Assembly: GCF_003945385.1 (NCBI RefSeq)
Contig: NZ_AP018920.1
Span: forward strand, 620,001 to 684,000
Length of the DNA stretch: 64,000 nucleotides
Source: Pseudonocardia autotrophica
GTDB taxonomy: Bacteria; Actinomycetota; Actinomycetes; Mycobacteriales; Pseudonocardiaceae
Direction of reading: 5' to 3'
A program made the translations under genes and the position numbers. Of this stretch, positions 55,137-63,744 are shown one piece after another (the first letter of the stretch is position 1; every line of letters starts with the position of its first letter). The notes below the pieces were generated by a model. That model did no database searches and was not told the origin of the DNA. It was given only the letters and a program-made list of their open reading frames with translations.

Positions 55137-56732
55137 TCAGCGGTGCGGCGCGGCGGGCAACACGACCACCGCGCTCGTCCCGGTCCCGAGTACCGAGTCG
55201 AGGGTGAGCGAGCCGCCCATCGCCTCCACCAGACCGCGGGCGAGCGGCAGCCCGAGCCCGACCCCCTCGTCGCCGGGCTCGTCGCGATCCAGCCGGTCGA
55301 ACGCGACGAACAGCCGGTCGGCGGTCCCCTCGGGGATGCCGCGGCCGGAGTCCCGGACCACGAGCCGGACCGTCGCCCCGGCCGTCACCGTGACCGCCAC
55401 CCGGCCGTCCGGCCGGTTGTAGCGGATGCCGTTCCCGACCAGGTTGATCAGCACCTGACGCAGCCGCCGGGGATCCGCCAGGACGGTCACCGGGGCGCCG
55501 CCGTCGTGGTGCAGGGTCACGCCGCGCTCGTCCGCCATCGGCCGGAGCAGCTCCAGCACCTCGTCGGCGAGTGTCCGCACGTCGAGATCCACCGGCTGCG
55601 TGGGCAGCGCGCCCGCCTCGATCCGCGCGACGTCGAGGACGTCGTCGACCAGCGACAGGATGTGGGTGGTCGCACCGGAGATGTGCTCGAGTGCCGCGTC
55701 GCGCCGGTCCGCCGGCAGGTCGAGGGTGCCGAGCAGCTCGGCGAACCCGGAGATCGCCTGCAGCGGGGTGCGCAGCTCGTGGCCGAGTGCGGCGACGAAG
55801 CGGGACTTGGCATGGCTCGCCGCCTCCGCCGCGGCGCGGGCGACCTCGGCCTCGTGCCGGGCCTGCCGCTCGCGCAGCGCGGCGCGGCGCTGGGTCAGGT
55901 CGAGTACGGCGACCGACAGCTGGACCGGCAGGCCGTCCGGACCTCGGATCTCCGACGCCGTGACGGCCAGCTCCAGCTCGGTGCCGTCCGGCCGCCGGGC
56001 CCTGGCCTCGCCGCCCGACGCCGGGACCAGGACGTCGCCGACGGTCTTGCCGCGGACGTCGCGCCCGAGGAGCTCGGTCAGTGCCCGGTTGGCCTCGGTG
56101 ACGGTGCCGTCCGGTGCGGTCAGCGCCATCCCGGTCGCGTTGTCGGCGAACGCGCGCCGGAACCGTTCCTCGCTCTCGGCGAGCGCTCCGTACAGCCCGG
56201 CGTGTTCGATCGCGACCGACGCGAGATGGGTCAGCCGCCCGACCAGGCGCTCCTCACGGGGGGACGGCCGGTGCGCCCGGTCGTGGTAGACCGCGAACGT
56301 GCCGAGCACGCCGTCCCGGCCGGTGATCGGGGACGACCAGCACGACCGCAGACCGTGCGGGGCGGCGAGCTCGCGGAACCCCCGCCAGCGCGGGTCGGTC
56401 CCGATGTCCTCGGCGACGACCGCACTGCCCAGGAACGCGGCGGCCCCGCAGGAGCCGGCCTCGGCACCGATCGTCATCCCGTCGATGCCCGAGGAGTACT
56501 CCGGCGGCAGCGACGGGGCAGCACCGTGGTGCAGCGTGCTGCGGGCCTCGTCGAGCAGCAGCACCGAGCACCGCGCGCCGGGGACGAGCGACTCCAGTGC
56601 CGCCGTGATCCCGCCCAGCACCTCGGGCAGTGCGGTGCCCGCCGCGATCCGCTCCAGCAGCTCGGTCTGCCGTTGCAGCAGCACGACCGTGTCGGCGTGG
56701 TCGAGATCGAAGGCGGTTCCGGTTCCGATCAT
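55137..56732 (-). CDS. Soluble GAF-PAS hybrid-type sensor histidine kinase
   Basis: 531 residues from ATG 56732, overlapping the regulator gene by four bases. No membrane helix. GAF domain (about 25-180) with CSVLLLDEARSTLHHGAAPS and GLRSCWSSPITGRDGVLGTF, PAS domain (about 185-285), dimerisation helix with His318 in ALGHELRTPLQAI, and ATPase domain with NLVGNGIRYNRPDGRV, RDSGRGIPEGTADRLF and GVGLGLPL. All kinase motifs are intact. The GAF pattern CSVLLLD with LPPEYSSGIDG resembles GAF domains that sense small molecules or redox state. It pairs with the downstream-reading regulator gene. Confidence 0.93.
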   Translation of the reverse strand: MIGTGTAFDLDHADTVVLLQRQTELLERIAAGTALPEVLGGITAALESLVPGARCSVLLLDEARSTLHHGAAPSLPPEYSSGIDGMTIGAEAGSCGAAAFLGSAVVAEDIGTDPRWRGFRELAAPHGLRSCWSSPITGRDGVLGTFAVYHDRAHRPSPREERLVGRLTHLASVAIEHAGLYGALAESEERFRRAFADNATGMALTAPDGTVTEANRALTELLGRDVRGKTVGDVLVPASGGEARARRPDGTELELAVTASEIRGPDGLPVQLSVAVLDLTQRRAALRERQARHEAEVARAAAEAASHAKSRFVAALGHELRTPLQAISGFAELLGTLDLPADRRDAALEHISGATTHILSLVDDVLDVARIEAGALPTQPVDLDVRTLADEVLELLRPMADERGVTLHHDGGAPVTVLADPRRLRQVLINLVGNGIRYNRPDGRVAVTVTAGATVRLVVRDSGRGIPEGTADRLFVAFDRLDRDEPGDEGVGLGLPLARGLVEAMGGSLTLDSVLGTGTSAVVVLPAAPHR

Positions 56733-57448
56733 CCGCTCTCCAGCCGGTAGCCGACGCCGCGGACGGTGCGCAGGATCCGGTCCCCGCCGGGGAGCTTGTG
56801 CCGCAACCGGTGCACGTGCTCGGTCACGGTGGCCTCGCTGCGCCAGTCCGGCGCCGCCTCCCACACCTGTTCCAGCAGCTGGGCGCGGCTGAAAACCTGC
56901 CGCGGGTGCCGGGCCAGGAACGCGAGGAGATCGAACTCGCGGGCGGTCAGCTCGACCGGGACGCCGTCGACGGTCACCTCCCGGGTCGGCTCGTCGACCC
57001 GGAGCCCGCTCGCCGGTCCGGCCGCGTCGTCGAGCCGGGCCGGCACGGAGCGGCGCAGCACCGACCGCACCCGCGCCGCGAGCTCGCCGGGGGAGAACGG
57101 CTTGACCAGGTAGTCGTCGGCACCGAGATCGAGACCGACGATCCGGTCGGTCTCGCCGCTGCGCCCGGACAGCACGATCACCGGCAGCGCGGCCCCGCCG
57201 CGGGCGCTCTCCGCCCCGCGGACCCGGCGCAGCACGTCCAACCCGCCGACGCCGGGCAGCGACAGGTCCAGGACGACCAGATCCGGGCGGTCGGCCGCGA
57301 TCCGGTCCAGCGCGGCGGCGCCGTCCGAGGCGGCGACGACCGCGAAACCGTCGGCCTCCAGCTGCCAGGTGACGAGGGTGCGGACGCGCTCGTCGTCGTC
57401 CACGACCAGCACGGTGGAGCCTGCCGAACCCGCCGACCACGCCGTCAC
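56729..57448 (-). CDS. OmpR-family response regulator
   Basis: 239 residues from GTG 57448. Receiver (about 12-130) with VVDDDER, phosphoacceptor Asp61 (VLDLSLPG) and DDYLVKPF. Winged helix (about 145-239) with VELTAREFDLLAFLARHPRQ, SEATVTEHVHRLRHKL and RTVRGVGYRLES. First gene of a two-gene operon with the GAF-PAS kinase. Its upstream gap has a 24-bp tandem repeat in three copies (57474-57545), which may hold the promoter or a binding site. The target genes are unknown. Confidence 0.93.
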   Translation of the reverse strand: MTAWSAGSAGSTVLVVDDDERVRTLVTWQLEADGFAVVAASDGAAALDRIAADRPDLVVLDLSLPGVGGLDVLRRVRGAESARGGAALPVIVLSGRSGETDRIVGLDLGADDYLVKPFSPGELAARVRSVLRRSVPARLDDAAGPASGLRVDEPTREVTVDGVPVELTAREFDLLAFLARHPRQVFSRAQLLEQVWEAAPDWRSEATVTEHVHRLRHKLPGGDRILRTVRGVGYRLESG

Positions 57449-57473
57449 ACGGCGATCGTCCCGCGCGCACTGT

Positions 57474-57545
57474 GACGTGCGCAACCGGCGCGGCGGCGAC
57501 GTGCGCGACCGGCGCGGCGGCGACGTGCGCGACCGGCCGCGGCGG
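57474..57545. repeat. Three tandem 24-bp repeats
   Basis: GACGTGCGCRACCGGCGCGG (R is A or G) followed by CGGC, starting at 57474, 57498 and 57522; the second and third copies diverge only at the end. They lie 26 bp upstream of the response regulator start. Confidence 0.8.
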
Positions 57546-57558
57546 GGCAGGTGCCCGG

Positions 57559-58386
57559 TCAGGCCCGCTGCGCGGCGAGGACGGCGTCGGTCCAGGCGGG
57601 CCAGGCGTCGACGGCCCACTGCCCGAAGTCCCGATCGGTGAGGACGACGGCGGCGAACCCCGCCGCCGGATCCACCCACAGGAACGTCCCCGACTGTCCG
57701 AAGTGGCCGAACGTGCGGGGCGAGGAGGCCTCGCCGGTCCAGTGCGGCGACTTCCCGTCGCGGATCTCGAAACCGAGCCCCCAGTCGTTCGGCTTCTGCC
57801 GGCCGTAGCCGGGCAGCAGCCCGTCCAGCCCCGGGTACGCGACGGTGGTCGCCTCGGCGACCGTGCGCGGATCCAGCAGCCGGGGCGCCTGCAGCTCCGC
57901 GGCGAACCGGGACAGGTCCTGCGCGGTGGAGACCGCGCCGGCGCCGGCCGCGCCCTCCAGCCTGGTCCGGCTCAGGCCGAGCGGCTCGCAGACGGCCTGG
58001 TGCAGGTAGTCGGCGAAACCGATCCCGGTGGCCTCGGCGACGGCGTCGGCGAGCACGGCGAACCCGGTGTTGGAGTAGATCCGGCGCTCGCCGGGGGCGG
58101 CCTGGATCCGGTCGCTGTCGAAGGCCAGCCCGGAGGTGTGCGCGATCAGGTGCCGGACGGTCGAGCCCTCGGGGCCCGCCGGGTCGGCCCAGTCCAGAGC
58201 GCCTTCTTCGACGGCGACGAGCACGGCGTAGGCGGACAGCAGCTTGGTCACCGAGGCGAGCGGGAACTCCCGGTCGGTGTCGCCGGCCTCGGCGAGCACG
58301 GCGCCGTCCGCGGCGACGACGGTGGCCGCGACGTGGTCGACCGGCCAGTCCAGGACCCGGCGTACCGCCGGTGCGAGTCCGGTCAC
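57559..58386 (-). CDS. Serine hydrolase of the beta-lactamase/DD-peptidase (class C) family
   Basis: 275 residues from GTG 58386. SxxK motif in PLASVTKLLSAYAVL, YxN in RRIYSNTGFAVLADAVAEAT, and HxG near the end in FGHFGQSGTFLWVDP. The body has VRHLIAHTSGLAFDSDR and VSTAQDLSRFAAEL, typical of the esterase/EstB-like branch. No signal peptide, so a cytoplasmic esterase or amidase is more likely than a periplasmic beta-lactamase. It lies 58 bp downstream of the SDR gene and 110 bp upstream of the regulator gene on the same strand. Confidence 0.9.
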   Translation of the reverse strand: MTGLAPAVRRVLDWPVDHVAATVVAADGAVLAEAGDTDREFPLASVTKLLSAYAVLVAVEEGALDWADPAGPEGSTVRHLIAHTSGLAFDSDRIQAAPGERRIYSNTGFAVLADAVAEATGIGFADYLHQAVCEPLGLSRTRLEGAAGAGAVSTAQDLSRFAAELQAPRLLDPRTVAEATTVAYPGLDGLLPGYGRQKPNDWGLGFEIRDGKSPHWTGEASSPRTFGHFGQSGTFLWVDPAAGFAAVVLTDRDFGQWAVDAWPAWTDAVLAAQRA

Positions 58387-58444
58387 GACAGGGGAAGCGG
58401 TCGGGTACTCATGCGGCCATCCTCGCAGCCGTGTGGGGGCGGGA

Positions 58445-59125
58445 TCAGGAGTCGCCGTGCACGGGGATCAGGGCGCCGGAGATCGGGGCCGCGTCCGGAC
58501 CGGCGAGGAAGGCGACCACCCGGGCGATCGCGGCCGGGGTGACGGCGCGGGCGACCGCGTCGTCGCTCATCCACTCCCGGTTGGTGGGGGTGTCGATCAC
58601 CGACGGCAGCACCGCGTTGACCCGGATCCGCTGCGGGCGCAGCTCGTCGGCGAGCAGCTCGGTCAGCCGGTGCACGGCGGCCTTGCTGGTGCCGTGCACG
58701 AGCTGGGCCGGTCCGGTGGCACCGGCCTTCGCCCCGACGGTGACGATCGCGCCGCCGCCCGCGCCGGCGATCCGCGGGGCCGCGGCCTGCGCCGCCCACA
58801 CGACCGAGGCGTAGTTGGTGTCGAACAGCCCGTGCAGGGTGTCCGGGTCGGCATCGGCGAGTCCGCCGGGCGCGTAGCCGCCGGCCACCGCGACCAACGT
58901 GCCGACGGTTCCGGGGAGGTCGTCGATCCGGTCGAACGCCTCGCCGACGGCCCCGCGGTCGGTCAGATCGACGCCGATCGGATGGACGCCGTCGGCGGCG
59001 ATCCGGTCGAGCCCGGGCCCCGGCCGGCCGAGCGCGACGACCCGGTGCCCGCGTGCCCGGAACTCCTCCACGACGGCGCGGCCCAGTGCCCCGGCAGCGC
59101 CGGTGACGACAACGGTGTGACTCAT
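58445..59125 (-). CDS. SDR-family protein with altered active site
   Basis: 226 residues from ATG 59125. Rossmann motif VVVTGAAGALGRAVVEEF, DLTDRGAV, LVAVAGGYAPGG in place of the NNAG region, and SKAAVHRLTELLADELRPQR. At the catalytic positions the usual Ser is Gly131 (VTVGAKAG) and the Tyr is His144, while Lys148 is kept (VHGTSK). The C-terminus NAVLPSVIDTPTNREWM is typical. The enzyme may be weakly active or a binding protein. It is divergent from the DUF4190 gene, with a palindrome in between, and followed by the serine hydrolase gene. Confidence 0.88.
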   Translation of the reverse strand: MSHTVVVTGAAGALGRAVVEEFRARGHRVVALGRPGPGLDRIAADGVHPIGVDLTDRGAVGEAFDRIDDLPGTVGTLVAVAGGYAPGGLADADPDTLHGLFDTNYASVVWAAQAAAPRIAGAGGGAIVTVGAKAGATGPAQLVHGTSKAAVHRLTELLADELRPQRIRVNAVLPSVIDTPTNREWMSDDAVARAVTPAAIARVVAFLAGPDAAPISGALIPVHGDS

Positions 59126-59248
59126 CCCGGCATCGTGGCACCCCGGCATGCCGAGGGCACGCGGTGGCCGATGCGGCCGTCCGGTCTTCATTGCGTGCTG
59201 CCACCCAGCAGTGCATGGTCGCCTGAACGGGTGATCGGAGGCCGAATT

Positions 59249-59270
59249 GGTCGTCAACTTTGTTGAGACC
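59249..59270. promoter_or_regulatory. Palindrome between SDR and DUF4190 genes
   Basis: TCAAC-TTT-GTTGA flanked by GGTC and GACC (left arm with one extra base). It is a good operator candidate in the 192-bp divergent gap. Confidence 0.45.
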
Positions 59271-59317
59271 GAGAGGATCGGTGACACGGCCGACGGGACC
59301 CGGTCGACACGGATGGC

Positions 59318-60310
59318 GTGACCACCTCGCAGAACCCCTCCGGCGCCCCGGCCCAGCCCGGCCCGCCGCAGCAGGACCCCCGCCACGTCGCCCAGGGCCA
59401 GTACCCGCCGCCGCAGCAGCAGCCGTACGGGCCGGACCCGCGGCACACCGGCCCGCAGCAGCGGGCCGGACATCCGCAGGCCCCGCAGTACGGCCCGCCC
59501 GGGCAGCCCGGCCCGTACTACGACGGCCACCCGCAGGTGCCGTTCGGCGGCCCGCCGTACGGGAACCCCCGCCCCGGCGCGCCGGTTCCGCCGGCCGGTA
59601 CCGAGGCGTGGCCGACGGCCGCTCAGCGTTCCGCGGTCCCGCAGCAGCGGGGCAGCTCCGGCCCGCAGGCCCTCGTCGAGCTGCCGCGCAACGGGTTCGG
59701 GACGACCGCCCTGGTGCTGGGCATCCTCGGGCTGCTGTTCTCGCTGATCCCGTTCGTCGGGGTGATCGCCTGGCCGCTGGTGATCCTGGGCCTGATCTTC
59801 GGTGTGCTGGGGATCGTGCGGGTGAGCCGCGGGAAGGCGAACAACCGGGGCGTCGCGATCGCCGGGACGGTGCTCTCGGCGCTGGGGCTGCTGGTCTGCC
59901 TGGTCTATGTCTCGGCGTTCGCGTCGGTGGCATCGGACATCTCCGCGGCCGCTCCGGCGGCGACGGCACCGGCGTCCGACGACGCCGCGGCCGCCCCCGC
60001 GGCGCCGGTCGCCGCGGCGGACGGCGACGTCATCACCTACGAGGTCACCGGTTCCGGTGGTGCGGGCAGCGTGACCTACATCAAGGACGAGAACTTCGGT
60101 CAGGAGCAGGCGAACGGGGTCGCCCTCCCGTGGACCACGGAGGTCACCTTCGACGCGGGTGCGCTGTCCTTCCAGCCGCTCTCGCTGGTCGCGCAGTCCG
60201 ACTCGGGTGGCAGTGACGAGATCACCTGCCGGATCCTGCGCAACGGCGAGGAGATCACCTCCTCGACCAGCTCCGGCCCGTACGCAGTCGTCTCCTGCTC
60301 CGGCACCTGA
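59318..60310 (+). CDS. DUF4190 membrane protein with MmpS-like extracellular domain
   Basis: 330 residues from GTG 59318. A Pro/Gln/Gly-rich cytoplasmic N-terminus of about 125 residues is followed by two transmembrane helices (TTALVLGILGLLFSLIPFVG and VIAWPLVILGLIFGVLGIVR) and the DUF4190 turn RVSRGKANNRGVAIAG. Then comes a third hydrophobic segment (LGLLVCLVYVSAFASVASDI), an Ala-rich linker and a C-terminal beta domain (VITYEVTGSGGAGSVTYIKD, with Cys at CRIL and VVSC) resembling the MmpS transport-accessory fold. The C-terminal domain is probably outside and disulfide-bonded. Function unknown. A very strong terminator follows. Confidence 0.82.
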   Translation: MTTSQNPSGAPAQPGPPQQDPRHVAQGQYPPPQQQPYGPDPRHTGPQQRAGHPQAPQYGPPGQPGPYYDGHPQVPFGGPPYGNPRPGAPVPPAGTEAWPTAAQRSAVPQQRGSSGPQALVELPRNGFGTTALVLGILGLLFSLIPFVGVIAWPLVILGLIFGVLGIVRVSRGKANNRGVAIAGTVLSALGLLVCLVYVSAFASVASDISAAAPAATAPASDDAAAAPAAPVAAADGDVITYEVTGSGGAGSVTYIKDENFGQEQANGVALPWTTEVTFDAGALSFQPLSLVAQSDSGGSDEITCRILRNGEEITSSTSSGPYAVVSCSGT

Positions 60311-60400
60311 CGATTCCCCACACGCGCGCCGACCCGCGCGCAGCGGTGCCGCCGACGGCGGCACCCGGTGGTCACGCACGAGCGCGGCCCGGTGCACGAC

Positions 60401-60432
60401 GAGGCCCTCCCCGGAGATCCGGGGAGGGCCTC
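60401..60432. terminator. Perfect 14-bp bidirectional terminator hairpin
   Basis: GAGGCCCTCCCCGG, loop AGAT, CCGGGGAGGGCCTC, between the convergent DUF4190 and MFS genes. Confidence 0.9.
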
Positions 60433-60491
60433 AGCCGTCGTGGAACCCGCCCAGCCGTCGTGGACCCGGCTCGGCCGTCGTGGAACCCGCT
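60432..60491. repeat. Three tandem 20-bp repeats
   Basis: Units at 60432, 60452 and 60472 share C(A/G)GCCGTCGTGGAACCCG with one or two differences each. They fill the space between the terminator and the MFS stop codon; the last touches the stop. Confidence 0.75.
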
Positions 60492-61684
60492 CAGCCGCCG
60501 GCGCGACGCGCGTGCGAGAGCAGCATCCGCCGTCCGACGAGCATCAGTACGGCCGACGTGAGCATCACGCCCGCGTTGAACGACCAGGCCACCGGGAAAC
60601 CCTCGTGCGTGGCCAGCCAGCCGAACAGGATCGGTCCCGCGAACCCGCCCGCGTAGACGCCGAGCTGCACGATCGAGGTGGCCGCGGCGGGGGCGGACGG
60701 GTTCAGCCGCACCACCGCGAACTGCAGCAGTCCCGGCCACGCCCAGCCGAGCCCGAACGCCAGGACGACGCCGATGACCAGGGCCGGGGTGCCGGGGACG
60801 GCGAGCAGCACGAATCCGATCGCGCCCGCGGCGAGGCTGCCCGCGACGACGGCGACGTGCCCGCCGCTGCGCCGGTCGGCCAGCCAGCCGTGCAGCATCC
60901 GGACCGAGAGCCCGACGATGCTGCCCATCGTCAGGATGAGGCCGGCCAGACCGGGATCGATGCCCCGGTCGACGGCGGAGGCGACGAGGAAGATGCCCAG
61001 CGCGGTCGCGGTCCCGGCGGCCAGCCCGGCCGCCACGCCGATCACGGCGAGCGCGCCGGTGGCCCGGTCGCCCTTCGCCGGTCGCGCGGGCGGGGTGGCG
61101 TCCGCACGGGGGCAGGCGGCCAGCGCGGCCAGCGCGAGCACCGCGCCGATCACGTACGCCCACCGCCAGCCGACGGTCAGTGCGATCGCCGGGACCGAGA
61201 GTCCGGCGAGCAGGGTCGCGGCCGGGATCGCCGCCTGCTTGACGCCGAACGACAGCCCCATCCGGTGCGCGGGCACCGTCCTGGCGAGTGTCAGGTTCGA
61301 CGACAGCTGGCCCATCACGTTGCACCACGCCCCGCAGAGCAGCAGTGCAACCAGCGACCAGTACGACCGCGCGCCCACCGCCATGACGGCCATCAGCACC
61401 GCGGCGCCGGCGACCGCGATCCGGCTGGTGAGCCGAGATCCGACCCGTTCGACGACCATCCCGACGGGCAGCGAGAACAGGGCGCTGACCCCGAAGTAGA
61501 GGGCCACGACCAGGCCGAGGCCGGCCGGGTCGAATCCGAGATCGGCGGAGAGCTGGACGGCCAGTGCGCCGGTGAGGAACACCGGCAGCACCGACACCGT
61601 GGTCACGGTCACCGCCCCGGCGGCCACCCGGAACGCGGAGGGCCCCGCGGGGGTGGGCACCGGGAGCCTGCTCGCGACAGTCAC
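60491..61684 (-). CDS. Major facilitator superfamily transporter
   Basis: 397 residues from GTG 61684. Twelve hydrophobic helices with the MFS motif A region GMVVERVGSRLTSRIAVAGA between helices 2 and 3. Other family features are LSSNLTLARTVPAHRMGLSF, GVKQAAIPAATLLAGLSVPA and WLADRRSGGHVAVVAG between helices 8 and 9. The GVKQAAIP stretch is characteristic of the CynX/NimT-like group of anion and drug transporters. The acyl-CoA synthetase gene precedes it on the same strand with 47 bp between, so it may import the acid that the synthetase activates. Substrate not determinable. Confidence 0.9.
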   Translation of the reverse strand: MTVASRLPVPTPAGPSAFRVAAGAVTVTTVSVLPVFLTGALAVQLSADLGFDPAGLGLVVALYFGVSALFSLPVGMVVERVGSRLTSRIAVAGAAVLMAVMAVGARSYWSLVALLLCGAWCNVMGQLSSNLTLARTVPAHRMGLSFGVKQAAIPAATLLAGLSVPAIALTVGWRWAYVIGAVLALAALAACPRADATPPARPAKGDRATGALAVIGVAAGLAAGTATALGIFLVASAVDRGIDPGLAGLILTMGSIVGLSVRMLHGWLADRRSGGHVAVVAGSLAAGAIGFVLLAVPGTPALVIGVVLAFGLGWAWPGLLQFAVVRLNPSAPAAATSIVQLGVYAGGFAGPILFGWLATHEGFPVAWSFNAGVMLTSAVLMLVGRRMLLSHARRAGG

Positions 61685-61731
61685 TTGAGCAATGCTAACC
61701 GACTGGCCGTTCCACCTCGAACGAACGTGAC

Positions 61732-63366
61732 CTAACCCTGGATGCGGGAGGCGCCGCCGTGCGTGGCCCACTCCTTCTCGCGCAGCTCGAACTTCTGCAC
61801 CTTGCCCGTCGAGGTCTTCGGCAGCTCGTCGACGATGTCGACGTGCTTGGGCGCCTTGTAGCGGGCGATCCGGGACTTCACGTGCTCGATGAGCTCGGCC
61901 GGCTCGGCGGTGTGTCCCGGCTTGAGCACAGCGAACGCCTTGCAGACCTCGCCCCATTTCTCGTCCGGGACGCCGACCACCGCCGCCTCCAGCACCGCGT
62001 CGTGCGACACGATCGCCTGCTCGACCTCGACGGTCGAGATGTTCTCGCCGCCGGAGATCACCACGTCCTTGGCGCGGTCGCGCAGCTCGACGTAGCCGTC
62101 CGGATGCACGACTCCCAGGTCGCCGGAGTGGAACCAGCCACCCGCGAACGCTTCGGCCGTCTTCTCCGGGTCCAGGTAGTAGCCCTTCATCACGTTGTTA
62201 CCGCGCATCACGATCTCGCCCATCGTCGCGCCGTCGCGCGGGACATCGTTCATCTGCTCGTCGACCACCCGGACCCGGTCGGCGCAGACCATCCCGACGC
62301 CCTGGCGGGCCTGCAACCGGGCCCGTTCCTCGCCGTCGAGCGCGTCCCAGTCCCGCTGGTACTGGTTCACCGTGTACGGCCCGTAGGTCTCGGTGAGGCC
62401 GTAGACGTGCACGATCCGGAAGCCCATCCGCTCCATCTGCAGGATCGTCGTCGGCGACGGCGGAGCACCGGCGGTCGTGACCACCAGCTGGTAGTCGAGG
62501 GTGACCGCCGCCGGCGAGTTCATGATCGTCGTGACGACGGTGGGCGCCCCGTTGAGGTGCGTCACGCCGTGCTCGGTGATCAGCTGCCAGATGGTGTCGC
62601 CGCGGACCTCGCGCAGGCACACGTGGGTGCCGCCGATCGCGGTCACCGCCCAGGGCGTGCACCATCCGTTGCAATGGAACATCGGGAGGGTCCACAGGTA
62701 GACGCTGTCCGCGGAGTGCGACGAGTGCACGATCTCGCCGAACGAGTTCAGGTACGCACCGCGGTGGTGGTACTCGACGCCCTTGGGATTGCCGGTCGTC
62801 CCGGACGTGTAGTTGATCGTGATGGTGGCCCGCTCGTCGTCGACCGCCCAGGGCAGCGGCTCGTCCGAGCCGCGGGCCAGCAGATCGGCGTAGCTGGTGC
62901 CGGACCCGGCGCCGTCGCCCGGCGCCGCCGGATCGGTCACCGTGACGATCTCCCGGACCGTCGTCAGCTCATCGGCGACCGGACGCACCGTCTCGTACAG
63001 CACGTTGTCGACCACCAGCACCGTCGCGCCGGAGTGGTCGAGGATGTAGCGGACCTCCTCGGTGGACAGCCGCGTGTTGATCGCGACCAGGATCGCACCG
63101 GCCAGCGGCACCGCGAAGTGCGCGATCAGCATCTCCGGCACGTTCGGCAGCAGGTACGCCACCCGGTCACCGGGGCCGACGCCGGACGCGCGCAGCCCGT
63201 GCGCCACCCGGGTCGCCTCCGCCGCGAACTCGGCGTAGGTGTGCCTGCGGTCGCCGTAGACGATCGCGGTCCGGTCGGCGAAGACGTCCGCCGACCGCGC
63301 GAGGAAGGCGAGCGGGGTCAGCGGCGTCGTCCAGACGTCGGCGATGGCGTTGTCCTGGTGCGTCAC
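61732..63366 (-). CDS. Acyl-CoA synthetase (AMP-dependent ligase)
   Basis: 544 residues from GTG 63366. ANL-superfamily signatures: TINYTSGTTGNPKGVEYHHR (P-loop), LPMFHCNGWCTPWAVTAIGG, VYGLTETYGPYTV, WFHSGDLGVVHPDGYVELRD, KDVVISGGENISTVEVEQAI and the C-terminal lysine region LPKTSTGKVQKFELR. The MFHCNGWC block places it with medium/long-chain fatty acyl-CoA synthetases (FadD/AlkK-like). It adenylates a carboxylate and transfers it to CoA in the cytoplasm. Flanked by a ferredoxin gene and an MFS gene on the same strand, suggesting uptake and activation of an organic acid. Confidence 0.94.
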   Translation of the reverse strand: MTHQDNAIADVWTTPLTPLAFLARSADVFADRTAIVYGDRRHTYAEFAAEATRVAHGLRASGVGPGDRVAYLLPNVPEMLIAHFAVPLAGAILVAINTRLSTEEVRYILDHSGATVLVVDNVLYETVRPVADELTTVREIVTVTDPAAPGDGAGSGTSYADLLARGSDEPLPWAVDDERATITINYTSGTTGNPKGVEYHHRGAYLNSFGEIVHSSHSADSVYLWTLPMFHCNGWCTPWAVTAIGGTHVCLREVRGDTIWQLITEHGVTHLNGAPTVVTTIMNSPAAVTLDYQLVVTTAGAPPSPTTILQMERMGFRIVHVYGLTETYGPYTVNQYQRDWDALDGEERARLQARQGVGMVCADRVRVVDEQMNDVPRDGATMGEIVMRGNNVMKGYYLDPEKTAEAFAGGWFHSGDLGVVHPDGYVELRDRAKDVVISGGENISTVEVEQAIVSHDAVLEAAVVGVPDEKWGEVCKAFAVLKPGHTAEPAELIEHVKSRIARYKAPKHVDIVDELPKTSTGKVQKFELREKEWATHGGASRIQG

Positions 63367-63454
63367 GGGCGGCTCCTTCGCAGGCGGTGCTCTGCCGCGA
63401 TACTCGTCGCCGTGCCCCGGCGCGGCAACTGCCGGACGCCGGGGGCGCGCCCGG

Positions 63455-63655
63455 TCAGCCCTCGATCGTGATGGCGGCCTTGGGGCAGCTCCGTGCCGCC
63501 TCCTCCACCTTCGGGCGGAGCGCCTCCGCCGGGTTCTCGTCGAGGATGTAGAGGTAGTCGTCGTCCCGCACCTCGAACACCTCGGGGGCGACACCCATGC
63601 ACACCGCGTTGCTCTCGCAGCGGTCGAAATCCACGATGACCTTCATGGGGTCCAT
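63455..63655 (-). CDS. Single-cluster [3Fe-4S] ferredoxin
   Basis: 66 residues from ATG 63655, preceded by GGGGGCACC; an internal ATG at 63646 is possible. Three Cys ligands, Cys13, Cys19 and Cys57, in the arrangement C-x5-C then CP, with the second canonical Cys replaced by Ala (NAVCMGVAPEVF). This fits the three-Cys [3Fe-4S] type that donates electrons to cytochromes P450 and related oxygenases. No P450 gene is in the window. It is 88 bp upstream of the acyl-CoA synthetase gene on the same strand. Confidence 0.92.
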   Translation of the reverse strand: MDPMKVIVDFDRCESNAVCMGVAPEVFEVRDDDYLYILDENPAEALRPKVEEAARSCPKAAITIEG

Positions 63656-63744
63656 GGTGCCCCCGGGCGGCCTCGCGTGCACGACTGAGGATGCCCTGAC
63701 CTGCGGTTATGCTTCCCTGTGCTGACGGCGACGGCGAGGGTCGC

